A DNA stretch of 64,000 nucleotides from Betaproteobacteria bacterium (GTDB lineage: Bacteria; Pseudomonadota; Gammaproteobacteria; Burkholderiales; Casimicrobiaceae): the NCBI GenBank assembly GCA_004293675.1, contig READ01000013.1, positions 1 to 64,000 on the forward strand. Direction: 5' to 3'. The notes beneath the pieces were generated by a model. That model was given only the letters and a program-made list of their open reading frames with translations, made no database searches and was not told the DNA's origin. Position numbers and translations under genes: made by a program. Of this stretch, positions 1 through 9,505 are shown piece by piece (positions within the stretch are counted from its first letter, which is position 1; each line of letters starts with the position of its first letter).

Positions 1-115
1 TGCGCCGTGCGGCCTGCAATTTACCGGTCTTGTTTCTCTCTAGTTCCATCTCGATTTACCGTTCGTTAAGTACTCAATGGAAATCGTACAGGTTCAGTGT
101 GCTCTGACCGGAACA

Positions 116-156
116 GGAAGCGCTAGGCCGAGCCTCTGGCCCGGCCTAGCGCTTCC
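116..156 (-). terminator. Inverted repeat, possible terminator
   Basis: GGAAGCGCTAGGCCG (116-130) and CGGCCTAGCGCTTCC (142-156) form a perfect 15-bp stem with an 11-nt loop. It lies 32 bp past the stop of the minus-strand flavodoxin-type gene. There is no T-run, so intrinsic termination is uncertain; it may instead stabilise the 3' end or serve a gene left of the window. I see no gene in bases 1-187. Confidence 0.5.
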
Positions 157-187
157 GGCCCGTTCCGGGCATCGTTTGGCACAGCCA

Positions 188-745
188 CTACTTATTCCAA
201 CGCGCCGTCACCTCCGCAACACGCTTGCCGAACGCTTCAGCGGTGCGGAAATCGCTTTCGTGAATGCCTTCAACGCCTTGATCGGAGTTGCCTTGTGCCA
301 TCAGCCCCGCCGAGGAGCCCAAGCGGTTTAGGTCGGCTTCGGAGCCTTTGCTGCTGTTGTTGCCGGGCATCATGCCGGTACCCACCCAGAGCATGTGATG
401 TTGCATTGCCAGCGTTTGGAAGTACGACAAGGTGCTAGCTTTGTCACCGTTTCTAGATGACGACACGGTGAAGCCGGCGGCGATCTTGTCTTTCCAAGCG
501 CCGGTGAACCATGCTTTGCTGGTGGCATCGGCGAAGGTTTTAAATTGTCCCGACGGGCCGCCCATGTAAGTGGGGCTGCCAAAGATGATGGCGTGTGATG
601 CGTTGAGCGCATCCCAATCAACGGCGTCAACAGCCATGAAATTCACAGTGGTTCCTGCAACGCTGGCCGCACCTTTCTGCACAGATTCTGCGATGGCCTT
701 GGTGTGGCCGTAACCCGAGTGATAGACGATTGAAACTGTGGTCAT
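188..745 (-). CDS. Flavodoxin-family NAD(P)H:quinone reductase-like protein
   Basis: Predicted 185-residue cytosolic flavoprotein of the flavodoxin/WrbA-like superfamily, which carries out FMN-dependent reduction of quinones or similar acceptors. The N-terminus (TTVSIVYHSGYGHTKAIAES) is a typical beta-1/phosphate-binding loop, followed by an IIFGSPTYMGGPSGQFK flavin-loop motif. The start was set at 745, where AAAGGA lies about 8 nt upstream; the open frame continues further upstream without a better site. It is co-directional with the pirin gene 79 bp upstream. The LysR gene is divergent from the pair, so a small redox-stress operon is inferred. Confidence 0.85.
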   Translation of the reverse strand: MTTVSIVYHSGYGHTKAIAESVQKGAASVAGTTVNFMAVDAVDWDALNASHAIIFGSPTYMGGPSGQFKTFADATSKAWFTGAWKDKIAAGFTVSSSRNGDKASTLSYFQTLAMQHHMLWVGTGMMPGNNSSKGSEADLNRLGSSAGLMAQGNSDQGVEGIHESDFRTAEAFGKRVAEVTARWNK

Positions 746-824
746 AGCGAAGTCCTTTGATGCAGAAAAATAAAGGTGCTCAACGAGCAGCGGGTATGTA
801 TTTGGAATGCCGTTAAAGAGCGCG

Positions 825-1532
825 CTAATGCAAGTTGGCCATGTCAAAGACGAGCACTTCGGCATCTTGACCTTGCTCGATCGCGATGCTGGTTTCGTTT
901 TCTATTTTGGCTGCGTCGCCCGCGGTGAGCGTGGTGCCGTTCACAACCACTTGACCACGAGCAACATGCAAGTAGACCAAACGGTCCGCACTCGTCGAAA
1001 AAATCATCGATTCGGCAGCGTCGAACAGCCCCGCGTACATCTTGGTGTCTTGCTGAATGCGCACCGAGCCGTTGGCGCCGTCGGGTGATGCGACTAAGCG
1101 TAGCGTGCCGCGCTTTTCTTCGGGGCCGTAGAACTTTTGCTCATAGGACGCTGGCCCACCCGCACGGTTTGGGATGATCCAAATTTGCAGCAAATGGGTT
1201 CTGTCGGCCGCCGAAGGATTGAATTCACTGTGCATGATGCCGGTGCCCGCACTCATACGCTGCACTTCACCGGGACGGATTTCAGCGCCATTACCCAATG
1301 AATCCTTGTGCGCGATGGCACCTTCAAGTACATACGTGACGATTTCCATATCGCGATGACCGTGCATGCCAAAGCCCTTGCCCGCAGCAATGTAGTCATC
1401 GTTGATCACTCGCAGCGGTCCGAAGTGGACGTGCTTGGGGTCGTGATAATCGGCGAATGAAAAACTAAAACGGCTTTCGAGCCAACCATGGTTGGCATAG
1501 CCGCGCTCATCGGATTTTCGAAGTGTCAACAT
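825..1532 (-). CDS. Pirin family protein (YhaK-like)
   Basis: Bicupin of 235 residues with the pirin metal site: HGHRDMEIVTYVLEG gives two His ligands, and HSEFN gives the His and Glu ligands. Family members bind iron or other metals; some have quercetin dioxygenase activity and others act as redox sensors. Start chosen at 1532 (MLTLRKSDERG), which matches the family N-terminus; the open frame extends 15 codons further. Divergent from the LysR gene at 1632. The same pirin/LysR adjacency (yhaK/yhaJ) is known in enterobacteria, so regulation by that LysR protein is likely. Substrate unknown. Confidence 0.9.
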   Translation of the reverse strand: MLTLRKSDERGYANHGWLESRFSFSFADYHDPKHVHFGPLRVINDDYIAAGKGFGMHGHRDMEIVTYVLEGAIAHKDSLGNGAEIRPGEVQRMSAGTGIMHSEFNPSAADRTHLLQIWIIPNRAGGPASYEQKFYGPEEKRGTLRLVASPDGANGSVRIQQDTKMYAGLFDAAESMIFSTSADRLVYLHVARGQVVVNGTTLTAGDAAKIENETSIAIEQGQDAEVLVFDMANLH

Positions 1533-1603
1533 GATTGGTTTGCTCGTTGTGTTGCCAGGATGTAATTTTGGCGACAATCAGTGCCTATAAAAAGGGTGCA
1601 AAA

Positions 1604-1620
1604 TTGATGTTCTTATTCAA
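1604..1620. promoter_or_regulatory. Candidate LysR-type operator
   Basis: TTGA-N9-TCAA (1604-1620) is an interrupted palindrome of the T-N11-A type in the 99-bp gap between the pirin start and the LysR start, 12 bp before the LysR ATG. Location and symmetry fit an autoregulatory LysR box controlling both divergent units. This is an inference with no direct support. Confidence 0.3.
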
Positions 1621-1631
1621 AATTTTTCACC

Positions 1632-2525
1632 ATGTTGAAAATCTCGTTTGAAGCGCTGGAAATGCTCGACGCCATTGATCGGATGGGGAGCTTTGCTCGC
1701 GCGGCGGAGGCGCTCGATCGGGTGCCGTCTGCGTTGAGTTATGCAGTGCGAAAACTCGAAGACGATTTGGACATTCTGCTCTTTGATCGCCGCGCGTACC
1801 GAGCCAAACTCACGCAAGCGGGGCGCTTGCTGTTGGATCAGGGTCGATTGCTGATCGATCATGCAGAAAATGTGCAGCGCGAGGTCGCACAAACCGCTAA
1901 TGGCTGGGAATCTGAGCTGCGCGTTGCGCTCGATGCGATCCTGCCTTGGGCCTGGTTGCAGCCGCACATCGAAGCCTATTACAAAGAATCCTGTGCAACG
2001 CGGCTTCGGTTTAGCGAAGAAACGCTGGCTGGGTCATGGGACGCATTGGCCGCAGGTCGCGTCGATATGGTGATCGGTGCCACCGGCGAAGTCAGCAATA
2101 GCGCGCTCTATTCCACTCAGCCGCTGTTTGACGTTGACTTTGCCTATTGCGTGTCACCTAAGCATGCACTTGCACGAGCGACTGAGCCGATTCAAGACGT
2201 TGATTTGCGCAAGTGCCGAGCGATCGTGGTCGCCGATACGTCCCGAAATTTGCCGCTACGAACCACGGGCTTGCTATCAGGGCAAGACACCTTGGTCGTG
2301 CCGTCGATGCAAGCCAAAATTGATGCGCAGATCGCCGGCCTCGGCGGCGGATATCTTGCAACGTGGTTCGCCAAGCCGTATTTGCGAACCAAAGCGCTCA
2401 TCGAGAAAGAGACTGATGCGCCTAAACGCGCAACAACACTGGTGCTGGCTTGGAAAACCGGTGTGCGCGGCAATGCGCTGAAGTGGTGGCGTGATCGATT
2501 GCGCGATGCTAAGCCACCGCGATAG
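1632..2525 (+). CDS. LysR family transcriptional regulator
   Basis: 297 residues. N-terminal winged HTH: FEALEMLDAIDRMGSFARAA, then the recognition-helix region PSALSYAVRKLEDDL and FDRR. The remainder is the periplasmic-binding-protein-like effector domain of LysR regulators. ATG at 1632 fits the family N-terminus. It is divergent from pirin and the flavodoxin-type reductase, which are its likely targets. The stop codon lies inside a short 7-bp tandem repeat. The effector is unknown; by analogy with YhaJ an aromatic or quinone compound is possible. Confidence 0.93.
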   Translation: MLKISFEALEMLDAIDRMGSFARAAEALDRVPSALSYAVRKLEDDLDILLFDRRAYRAKLTQAGRLLLDQGRLLIDHAENVQREVAQTANGWESELRVALDAILPWAWLQPHIEAYYKESCATRLRFSEETLAGSWDALAAGRVDMVIGATGEVSNSALYSTQPLFDVDFAYCVSPKHALARATEPIQDVDLRKCRAIVVADTSRNLPLRTTGLLSGQDTLVVPSMQAKIDAQIAGLGGGYLATWFAKPYLRTKALIEKETDAPKRATTLVLAWKTGVRGNALKWWRDRLRDAKPPR

Positions 2526-2546
2526 GCGATAGGCGATGGGTGATCG
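2519..2546. repeat. 7-bp tandem repeat at the LysR stop codon
   Basis: Four units of GCGATAG-type sequence (GCGATAG, GCGATAG, GCGATGG, GTGATCG). The first unit contains the TAG stop of the LysR gene, so unit gain or loss would not alter the protein. Confidence 0.6.
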
Positions 2547-2604
2547 GCAACTTAGGAACGAGTCGCCTCGTAGAATCAATTGATCAATTGGATGGAGTGC
2601 GCTT

Positions 2605-3735
2605 GTGAAAAGACTACTTGTGGGCTTACTTGTGGGCGCCGCGGCTTGGCTTGTGGGGTGCACTGCGACGCCTACCCAGCAGGCGTCTTCAACGAGCGAA
2701 GTGGCGCTTCGCTTCATCAGCGAGTCCAGTTTGCCGCACCGCTTGGAAGTATTTGGCACCACATTCGGTGGCATTTCAGGCTGCGACTACGATGCCAAGC
2801 GAGGTGTGTTTTACCTGCTCTCCGATGATCGCTCAGACATAAACGCTGCGCGTTTTTACACGGCGAAGATTACGATCAGCGCTAGCGATATCGGCAAGCC
2901 CGAGCTGCTGTCTGTGACGACGCTCAAGAAAGCAAATGGCTCGACGTTCGGCAACAAAGTGGATGACCCGAAGAACGTGCTCGATCCCGAAGCAATTCGC
3001 TACCGTGCCGACACCGATACGCTCATTTGGACCAGCGAAGGTGATCGGCGTTTGCTAGTCCATCCAACGCTCGCTGAAATGCGGTTAGACGGCACGATGT
3101 TGCGAACCATTCCAACGCTGTCGATGTTCAATATGAACAGCGCGCCGCTCGGTTCTCGCGACAACAATTCGTTTGAGGGGCTGAGTCTTTCGGTAGACGG
3201 TAGAAGCGCGTGGGTAGCCATGGAGGCACCGATTTACGAAGACGGAGAGCCCCCTAGCGTGACCAGCGCTGGCGGCGCGATTCGCTTCACGCAATACGAC
3301 TTGACGAGCGCAAAGGCGCTTAGGCAAATCGCCTACCGAGCTGATGCCATCCCGGCGCGCCCAATGCCACCCAGTGGCTACGCTGACAACGGTGTGCCCG
3401 AAGTTTTGATGCTCGATGAACACCGCATGCTCGTTCTGGAGCGCAGCTTCGCTCAGGGCATTGGCAACTCGATTCGCATTTATCTGATCGATACGCGAAC
3501 AGGCAGCGACACGATGAACATCGCCGCGCTAACGGAGGGAAATTTTCAGAGCGCGCCAAAGAAACTGCTCGTGAACTTTGACTCACTCAATCTACGCAGA
3601 CTCGACAACACGGAAGCCATGTGCTTTGGGCCCCGCTTGCCCAACGGCAATCGGACCTTGGTGGTGGCCAGTGACGACAACTTCAACGCCCGCCAAATCA
3701 ATCAATTTCTGGCGTTTGAATTAATTGAAAAGTAA
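2605..3735 (+). CDS. Esterase-like activity of phytase family lipoprotein
   Basis: 376 residues starting at GTG 2605. The first 20 residues form a lipoprotein signal with lipobox LVGC, so the product should be lipid-anchored. The body matches the phytase-like esterase domain of beta-propeller type: FGGISGCDYDAKRGVFYLLSDD near the start, DPEAIRY, NSFEGLSLSVDGR and RRLDNTEAMCFGP. These conserved acidic/Glu motifs are typical of the family. Biochemical roles in the family are poorly defined (phosphodiester or ester hydrolysis is proposed). Co-directional with the following exported amylase, 60 bp away, with no terminator seen between. Confidence 0.8.
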   Translation: MKRLLVGLLVGAAAWLVGCTATPTQQASSTSEVALRFISESSLPHRLEVFGTTFGGISGCDYDAKRGVFYLLSDDRSDINAARFYTAKITISASDIGKPELLSVTTLKKANGSTFGNKVDDPKNVLDPEAIRYRADTDTLIWTSEGDRRLLVHPTLAEMRLDGTMLRTIPTLSMFNMNSAPLGSRDNNSFEGLSLSVDGRSAWVAMEAPIYEDGEPPSVTSAGGAIRFTQYDLTSAKALRQIAYRADAIPARPMPPSGYADNGVPEVLMLDEHRMLVLERSFAQGIGNSIRIYLIDTRTGSDTMNIAALTEGNFQSAPKKLLVNFDSLNLRRLDNTEAMCFGPRLPNGNRTLVVASDDNFNARQINQFLAFELIEK

Positions 3736-3795
3736 ACGGACTACCCATCGCAACGGCGCGTAGCATTTGGATGTTCAGAAATTGCGAGGTTGGTT

Positions 3796-5499
3796 GTGGC
3801 TCGAAACATCGTTCAGCATTCACTCACTGCGACGCGGCAGTTGTCACTTGCGACAGCGCTCGCAGTCATCAATCTCTCTCAGCCTGCAACCGCACAGCCG
3901 GCACCAGCGACAGGCACGACAACGGCTGGCGCGCCAACATCACCCACGCCACCATTGGCGGCGACGACTGGGCCCGGAGCCTATGCCAATCGCTTTGATC
4001 GAGCCTATGGCAATACCTTCGCCGAGCGCGAAAGAGACTGGCGCAATGGCGCGGTTGTTTATCAAGTGTTGGTCGATCGGTTTGCCCCCTCGCTCAATCT
4101 CGAAGCGAAGCGTCATCTCTATCCAGCCCCGAAAACGCTCAAACCGTGGACAGCCCAAGCTGTGCGCGGCACCTATCGCGAAGACTTAGGACTGTGGAGC
4201 CACGAAATCGATTTTTGGGGCGGCGATTTAGCGAGCTTGCGTAGCAAGTTGGGCTACGTGCAGGGTTTGGGCACCGATGTTTTGTATCTGAATCCGATTC
4301 ATCTGGGCTACACCAATCACAAATACGATTCGTTGGATTTCAACGTCGTTTCACCCGAATTTGGTTCGCGCGATGATCTTCGGGCTCTCATCAAAGAGTC
4401 GCACTCTCGAGGGATGAAAGTGGTCCTTGATGGCGTGTTCAATCACATGGGCCAACATGCTGAAATCTTCAAACAAGCCAAGCGCGATCCAAGCAGCCCG
4501 TTTCGCGATTGGTTCAACTTTAGCCCCAAGTTCGAAGGCGGCGCGCGCACTTGGTACGACGCGCAAAATTTGCCTGAGCTCAACTTGGAAAATCCCAAGG
4601 TTCGCGAGCACATTTATGCGGGGCGTGATTCAGTCGTTCGGAGCTATTTGCGCGATGGTGCCGATGGCTGGCGGCTCGATGTAGCCTACGATATCGGATT
4701 CAATTACCTCGAAGAGCTTCGTCGTGCGGCACACGAGGAAAAGCCGGGTTCGCTAGTCGTAGGAGAAGTCGCCAATTACCCCAAGGAATGGTTTCCGTCA
4801 CTCGATGGCGTGATGAATTTCACCTTGACAGAGATCATTATTTCAACGGCAAAGGGTTTGCTGCCTGCAGCCACGTCAACGCGAATGGTTGAACGAATGG
4901 TGACGGACGTGGGCATCGAAAACATGCTCAAAAGCTGGGTGCTGCTCGACAACCACGACACGGATCGAATTGCGACGACGATTCCGCAGTCCAATTTGCG
5001 TCGTCTGGCACAAATACTTCAATTCACACTGCCCGGCGCGCCCAACCTGTACTACGGCAGCGAAATCGACATGACCGGCGGCGAAGACCCGGCCATGCGC
5101 TCGCCCATGGCGTGGGATCAAGTGCGCGACGATCACCCGTCGATTGTTTGGACGAAGCAGCTCATCAAGTTGCGTAAAGATCACCGCGCACTTCGGATTG
5201 GTGATTTCCGCCCGATAACGAGCACGTCACTGATGGCCTTTGAGCGTCACACCGATCGGGTTGAAGACACGATTTTGGTGTTCGTCAATCCAAGCGACAA
5301 AGCGGTCACCGAAACCGTGATGCACGGCAACTCAAAGTTGATGGATGGCCGTTTGCTCGTTGATGTGATCGGAAAAACTGCGCCGGTTGAGCCACGTGCT
5401 GCGATGCCAAGGATTACCTTGCCACCGTACAGTTTTCTTGTGCTCAAACCAGTCGTTACGCCGGTCAAAGGCTACACAGGTTACAAGCGCGTTCAGTAG
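3796..5499 (+). CDS. Exported GH13 alpha-amylase / neopullulanase-like glycosidase
   Basis: About 567 residues. An N-terminal signal peptide ends near PATAQP, so the enzyme is probably periplasmic. All four GH13 regions are visible: DGVFNH (I), DGWRLDVAYD with the nucleophile Asp at 4678 (II), VVGEVAN with the acid/base Glu at 4765 (III), and LLDNHDTDR with the transition-state Asp (IV, 4957). MTGGEDPAMRSPMAWD is typical of the neopullulanase/cyclomaltodextrinase group. It should hydrolyse alpha-1,4 (and perhaps alpha-1,6) glucans. GTG at 3796 is preferred because GCGAGG lies 6 nt upstream; TTG at 3790 is also open. Confidence 0.9.
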   Translation: MARNIVQHSLTATRQLSLATALAVINLSQPATAQPAPATGTTTAGAPTSPTPPLAATTGPGAYANRFDRAYGNTFAERERDWRNGAVVYQVLVDRFAPSLNLEAKRHLYPAPKTLKPWTAQAVRGTYREDLGLWSHEIDFWGGDLASLRSKLGYVQGLGTDVLYLNPIHLGYTNHKYDSLDFNVVSPEFGSRDDLRALIKESHSRGMKVVLDGVFNHMGQHAEIFKQAKRDPSSPFRDWFNFSPKFEGGARTWYDAQNLPELNLENPKVREHIYAGRDSVVRSYLRDGADGWRLDVAYDIGFNYLEELRRAAHEEKPGSLVVGEVANYPKEWFPSLDGVMNFTLTEIIISTAKGLLPAATSTRMVERMVTDVGIENMLKSWVLLDNHDTDRIATTIPQSNLRRLAQILQFTLPGAPNLYYGSEIDMTGGEDPAMRSPMAWDQVRDDHPSIVWTKQLIKLRKDHRALRIGDFRPITSTSLMAFERHTDRVEDTILVFVNPSDKAVTETVMHGNSKLMDGRLLVDVIGKTAPVEPRAAMPRITLPPYSFLVLKPVVTPVKGYTGYKRVQ

Positions 5500-5520
5500 C
5501 GCCGCATAGATGCGCTCGAC

Positions 5521-6363
5521 TTAGTTGAGCGCGCCCAGCAATTTTGCGATCGTCGCTTTCAATTCGCGGCGATCAACAATCATGTCGATCGCGCCTTTGT
5601 CGAGCAGAAATTCGGCGCGCTGGAAACCTTCGGGTAGTTTTTCGCGAACGGTTTGTTCGATCACCCGAGGTCCGGCAAAGCCGACCAATGCATTGGGTTC
5701 CGCAATCACGATGTCGCCCACAAACGCAAAGCTTGCAGACACCCCCCCCATAGTGGGATCGGTGAGCACGCTGATGTAGGGCAATTTCTTTTCCGCAAGC
5801 TCCGCCAAGCGGCTATTGGTCTTAGCCATTTGCATCAGTGAGGCAAGGCCTTCTTGCATGCGCGCGCCACCGCTGGCCGCCACCGACACGAACCCGCACT
5901 TGGCTTTGATCGCTGCGTCCACGCCTTGCGCAAATCGCTCGCCCACGACGGAGCCCATCGAGCCGCCCATGAAATCAAACTCGAATGCAGCGACCACCGC
6001 AGGCACAGCATTCATCGTGCCGCGCATCGCCACCAGTGCATCCGTTTCGCCAGTCGCCTCGGTCGCTTGCTTCAAGCGATCCGGATACTTTTTACTGTCT
6101 TTAAATTTGAGCGAATCGATCGGTAAGACGTTAGCGCCGATTTCCACGCGGCCGGCCTCATCAAGTAAGCCATTAATCCGAGCCCGCGCCCCAATTCGCA
6201 TGTGATGGTTGCACTTCATGCAAACGTGTTGATTGCGCTCTACGTCTTCGGTGTAGAGCACCGAATCACAGCTCGGACACTTGAGCCATAAGCCTTCCGG
6301 CACACCGCGTTTGGCCGCGGTGTCGCCTTTGACGGCGGGAATAATTTTTTCTAACCAAGACAT
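5521..6363 (-). CDS. accD: Acetyl-CoA carboxylase carboxyltransferase subunit beta
   Basis: 280 residues. Carries the N-terminal zinc ribbon of bacterial AccD (CPSC then CMKC, four cysteines) and the crotonase-like carboxyltransferase core with [20 protein letters not shown] and [12 protein letters not shown]. With AccA it transfers carboxylate from biotin to acetyl-CoA to form malonyl-CoA for fatty acid synthesis in the cytosol. Start set at MSWLEKII (6363), the family N-terminus. Converges on the amylase gene with only 21 bp between stops. The usual neighbours trpA and folC are not adjacent. Confidence 0.97.
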   Translation of the reverse strand: MSWLEKIIPAVKGDTAAKRGVPEGLWLKCPSCDSVLYTEDVERNQHVCMKCNHHMRIGARARINGLLDEAGRVEIGANVLPIDSLKFKDSKKYPDRLKQATEATGETDALVAMRGTMNAVPAVVAAFEFDFMGGSMGSVVGERFAQGVDAAIKAKCGFVSVAASGGARMQEGLASLMQMAKTNSRLAELAEKKLPYISVLTDPTMGGVSASFAFVGDIVIAEPNALVGFAGPRVIEQTVREKLPEGFQRAEFLLDKGAIDMIVDRRELKATIAKLLGALN

Positions 6364-6445
6364 GCTTTGCACACGAACAAAGTTCGTCGAATTTTGTAAC
6401 GAGGCCAGATTCTCTCTGATTTAGTTCAGATTGCGAAACACGACT

Positions 6446-8158
6446 CTAAACTCGCTGCGGACCTCGAATCAGTTTTCCGGGCATAGCACCCGTGGCTTGG
6501 CCGTTTTCAAAGATGGTGTGGCCCGATTTGATGGTGGCCAAATAACCGCTCGCCTCTTGCACGATGCGTCGCCCACCGGCGGGCAAATCACTGATGAAAT
6601 GCGGCGGCGTTAGCGACAAATTGTCATAGTCGATCAAGTTGAAATCCGCGATGTAGCCAGGCTTGATGAGCCCACGATCCTGCAGTCCGTAAATGGCGGC
6701 CGTAGCACTGGTTTGCCGTTTTACGATCAATTCAAGCGGCAATTTCTCGCCGCGCGTTCGATCCCGCGTCCAGTGCGTGAGCATGAATGTAGGCAGTGAC
6801 GCATCGCAGATATAGCCGCAGTGCGCGCCGCCGTCACCGAGCGAGAGCATGGTGCGCGGATGCTGCAACAGCTCATAGGTGTGCGAGAGCTTTTCGTACG
6901 AGTAGTTAAACACCGGAAAGTAGATGATGGCGCGCCCCTCGTCGGCGAGCATCCAATCGTAGGCGACTTCGTTGGCGTTGCGTCCTTCGCGCGCCGCAAT
7001 CGCCGCCGCGCTTTGCGAGGGATCGGGCTCGTAATCAGGGCGTTCCCCCAAACGAAACATCTTGTGAAATGCCATCGCTTTCATTCGCGTGTAATCATCG
7101 AGCCCATGCGGTTGCTCCGACAATAATTTCGCTCGCACACTGGGGTCACGAAGCGCCGTCAAACGTTCTGCTGCCGAAAGCTTTCGCAGCGCTTGATACG
7201 ACGGATGCGCGATGAACGGATGAAACGTTCCACCCCATGAAAACAGCAATCCCACGGGCCGTCCGCAGAAGGCACCGTAGAGCGGTACGCCTTCGCGCCC
7301 CGCCGATTCGATTTGCGCAACCAACGTTTTCCAGAGCTCGGGGTGGGTGTCAATTTGTTGCAAGTTGAAGGCAACCGGTTGCCCCGTCTCCGCAGCGAGC
7401 TTTCGCATCCACACCGTTTCTTCATCCATGCCAACGTGGTTCGATGTCATTTGAAACACGCCGCGTTTGGCGTCGCCCAGTGCACGACCAATACCAAACA
7501 CCTCTTCGAGACGCGCAAACGTGCCGGGCACATGTTTGCCATCAGCGCCTTTGTGGATCAGCGTTCTGGACGTTGAAAAACCCAACGCGCCCGCTTCGAG
7601 CGCTTCGCGAGTGATGCGTCGCATCGCGGCGATTTCGTCGCTTGTGGCGTCGTTACTGTCAACGCCGTTTTCGCCCATCACATAGGGGCGCAGCGCGCCG
7701 TGCGGTACTTGGCAGCCAATGTCGAGCGCGCGCGGCATGCGCTCTAGCGCGTTCATGTATTCGGGAAACGTTTCCCATTGCCAATCGATGCCCTCAGACA
7801 GCGCGGCATTGGGTATGTCTTCAACACCTTCCATCAACTGAATGAGCCATTCGCGCATTTGCGGTTTCACGGGCGCAAATCCGACGCCGCAGTTGCCCAT
7901 GACCACGCTCGTCACGCCATGCCACGACGAGGGCGATAGATACGGGTCCCACGTGGCTTGACCATCGTAGTGGGTGTGCACATCGACCCAACCGGGCGTC
8001 AGCAGCGCACCGTCGGCATTGATCTCGCGCCGCCCAGCGGCTGCCTTCGCGCCGTTGACTTGAGTGATCGTTCCGTTATCGACAGCGACGTCGCCGTACT
8101 GCGCGGCCGTACCCGAACCGTCGACAATTTTTGCGTTGCGAATGACTAAATCATGCAT
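6446..8158 (-). CDS. N-acyl-D-amino-acid deacylase family amidohydrolase
   Basis: 570 residues of the amidohydrolase superfamily (D-aminoacylase/AAO type). The N-terminal composite beta domain (LVIRNAKIVDGSGT) leads into the metal-site strand GWVDVHTHYDGQ. GVTSVVMGNCGVGFAP, SNHVGMDEETVW and SLGDGGAHCG are characteristic of the D-aminoacylase group. It should hydrolyse N-acyl-D-amino acids or related amides; the exact substrate cannot be read. It starts 4 bp after the stop of the Bug-type binding protein gene, so the two are co-transcribed and the binding protein may capture its substrate. Confidence 0.88.
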   Translation of the reverse strand: MHDLVIRNAKIVDGSGTAAQYGDVAVDNGTITQVNGAKAAAGRREINADGALLTPGWVDVHTHYDGQATWDPYLSPSSWHGVTSVVMGNCGVGFAPVKPQMREWLIQLMEGVEDIPNAALSEGIDWQWETFPEYMNALERMPRALDIGCQVPHGALRPYVMGENGVDSNDATSDEIAAMRRITREALEAGALGFSTSRTLIHKGADGKHVPGTFARLEEVFGIGRALGDAKRGVFQMTSNHVGMDEETVWMRKLAAETGQPVAFNLQQIDTHPELWKTLVAQIESAGREGVPLYGAFCGRPVGLLFSWGGTFHPFIAHPSYQALRKLSAAERLTALRDPSVRAKLLSEQPHGLDDYTRMKAMAFHKMFRLGERPDYEPDPSQSAAAIAAREGRNANEVAYDWMLADEGRAIIYFPVFNYSYEKLSHTYELLQHPRTMLSLGDGGAHCGYICDASLPTFMLTHWTRDRTRGEKLPLELIVKRQTSATAAIYGLQDRGLIKPGYIADFNLIDYDNLSLTPPHFISDLPAGGRRIVQEASGYLATIKSGHTIFENGQATGAMPGKLIRGPQRV

Positions 8159-8162
8159 CGCG

Positions 8163-9185
8163 CTACTCCAGTTTGATGCCGGTGCGGCGAATCACATTGC
8201 CCCAGCGCTCGAAGTCAGTTTTAACAATGGTCTGAAACGCATCAGCGGTCGTGCCGGTGGGTTCATTACCTTGGGTTTTGATGAGATTGGTGATCTCATC
8301 GCTTTTCACAATTTTGGCAATCGCAGCGGAGATTTTCTGCGTCACGGCGGGGTCCATGCCACCGGGGCCAAAGAAACCTTGCCAACCCACGATATCAATG
8401 CCAGCAACGCCCTGCTCAGTAATCGTTGGCAACTCTGGCAGCACTGAGATGCGTTTATCGGTGGCCGCAGCAATGCCCTTCGCTGTGCCTGCCTTAATGG
8501 CGGTGACCGCCGTTGCGGTGCCGTCGAAATACAGTTGAACCTCGCCGGCTAGCAATGCGCGCTGCGCGTCGGCCACACCTTTGTAGGGGATATGCGCGAT
8601 GTTGACACCCGAGGCGATCCGCAGCATTTCGGCGTTGATGTGCGCCGTAGACCCCGCGCTGAACGAAGCGATATTGAGCTTACCGGGATTGGCCTTGGCG
8701 TGAGCGATCATGCCCTTTAAGTCATCAAATGGCGCATTTTTTCCCGCGATCAAAACGGTGGCGGAGCGCGCAACTTGACTGAGCGGCGTGAAGTCTTTGA
8801 ACGGGTCGTAGGGCAGCTTGGCGAAAAGGTGCGGATTTTGTGTGTGGGTGATGACCACCGTATAGAACAGCGTATGTCCATCGGGCGCGGCTTTCGCGAC
8901 CTCTTGCGCGCCGATAATCGTAGATGCGCCGGGCTTGTTGTCCACAACTACCGGCACGCCGACGTCGTCGGACAACTTCTTGCCAATCAATCGCGCCATC
9001 ATGTCGGTACCCGCGCCACCCGCTGGAAACGGCAATACGATGCGAATGGTCTTGCCGGGGATCGGCCAGGTCGCAGCGGACTGCGCCTGTGCATTAGAGG
9101 TCAGCACAGGCAGGCAAACGAGCGCGCAGAGAAGCGCGATTGCCCAGCAGTGTGTCCATGGGTGAGTCCGTTGTGGTGCCTGCAT
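8163..9185 (-). CDS. Tripartite tricarboxylate transporter substrate-binding protein (Bug/TctC)
   Basis: 340 residues. A signal peptide ends near SNAQAQ; the mature part begins WPIPGKTIRIVLPFPAGGAGTDMMAR, the diagnostic Bug-family N-terminus with the PFPAGG loop, followed by VVVDNKPGA and NPHLFAKLPYDPFKDF. It is a periplasmic carboxylate-binding receptor. No TctA/TctB membrane genes are nearby, which is common for the expanded Bug family of betaproteobacteria. AAGGAGG sits 5-8 nt before ATG 9185. First gene of a two-gene operon with the deacylase. Confidence 0.93.
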   Translation of the reverse strand: MQAPQRTHPWTHCWAIALLCALVCLPVLTSNAQAQSAATWPIPGKTIRIVLPFPAGGAGTDMMARLIGKKLSDDVGVPVVVDNKPGASTIIGAQEVAKAAPDGHTLFYTVVITHTQNPHLFAKLPYDPFKDFTPLSQVARSATVLIAGKNAPFDDLKGMIAHAKANPGKLNIASFSAGSTAHINAEMLRIASGVNIAHIPYKGVADAQRALLAGEVQLYFDGTATAVTAIKAGTAKGIAAATDKRISVLPELPTITEQGVAGIDIVGWQGFFGPGGMDPAVTQKISAAIAKIVKSDEITNLIKTQGNEPTGTTADAFQTIVKTDFERWGNVIRRTGIKLE

Positions 9186-9350
9186 GGTGATCCTCCTTTT
9201 TTGGCTTTATCGTGTCAAACCATTATTGCGTGCGCTGGCATTGCGTGACCAGCGAGCGATCACAATCCGGAACATCACCGCATTGATCGCGCCCACCGTT
9301 GAGCGCAATTTGCCGAGCGTTTATGAAGCTCTGCGTCATTGAAATATGAT

Positions 9351-9459
9351 CTTTTTCAATGAATGCCTTATAAAACAAGGGCTACAGACCAATTTTGCGT
9401 AAATTCGCAAACGAACTGAATCGGCTACAGCCCTCATTTAACATGGCGTTCAACCAATA
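9351..9459. repeat. AT-rich inverted-end element, copy A
   Basis: The left end (9351-9387, CTTTTTCAATGAATGCC then AAGGGCTACAG) is the inverse of the right end (CTACAGCCCTCATTTAACA then TGGCGTTCAACC, 9425-9459). The core contains ATTCGCAAACGAACT. The same end consensus, GCCCTTATTT-N-ATATGGCGTT, recurs at 25.7, 51.5, 58.4 and 62.5 kb. It lies between the Bug gene promoter region and the riboswitch. Confidence 0.6.
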
Positions 9460-9505
9460 ATGAATTTGCGAATCTTGTTGAAATGACCCCTATTTGCGGC
9501 AATAA

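Noticed and set aside
77-331. 84-codon plus-strand frame at the window start
   Set aside because: It crosses the hairpin and runs antisense into the flavodoxin-type reductase; no ribosome-binding site or known motif.
5500-5520. Terminator between the convergent amylase and accD genes
   Set aside because: The 21-bp gap offers only a weak GCGC hairpin with no T-run.
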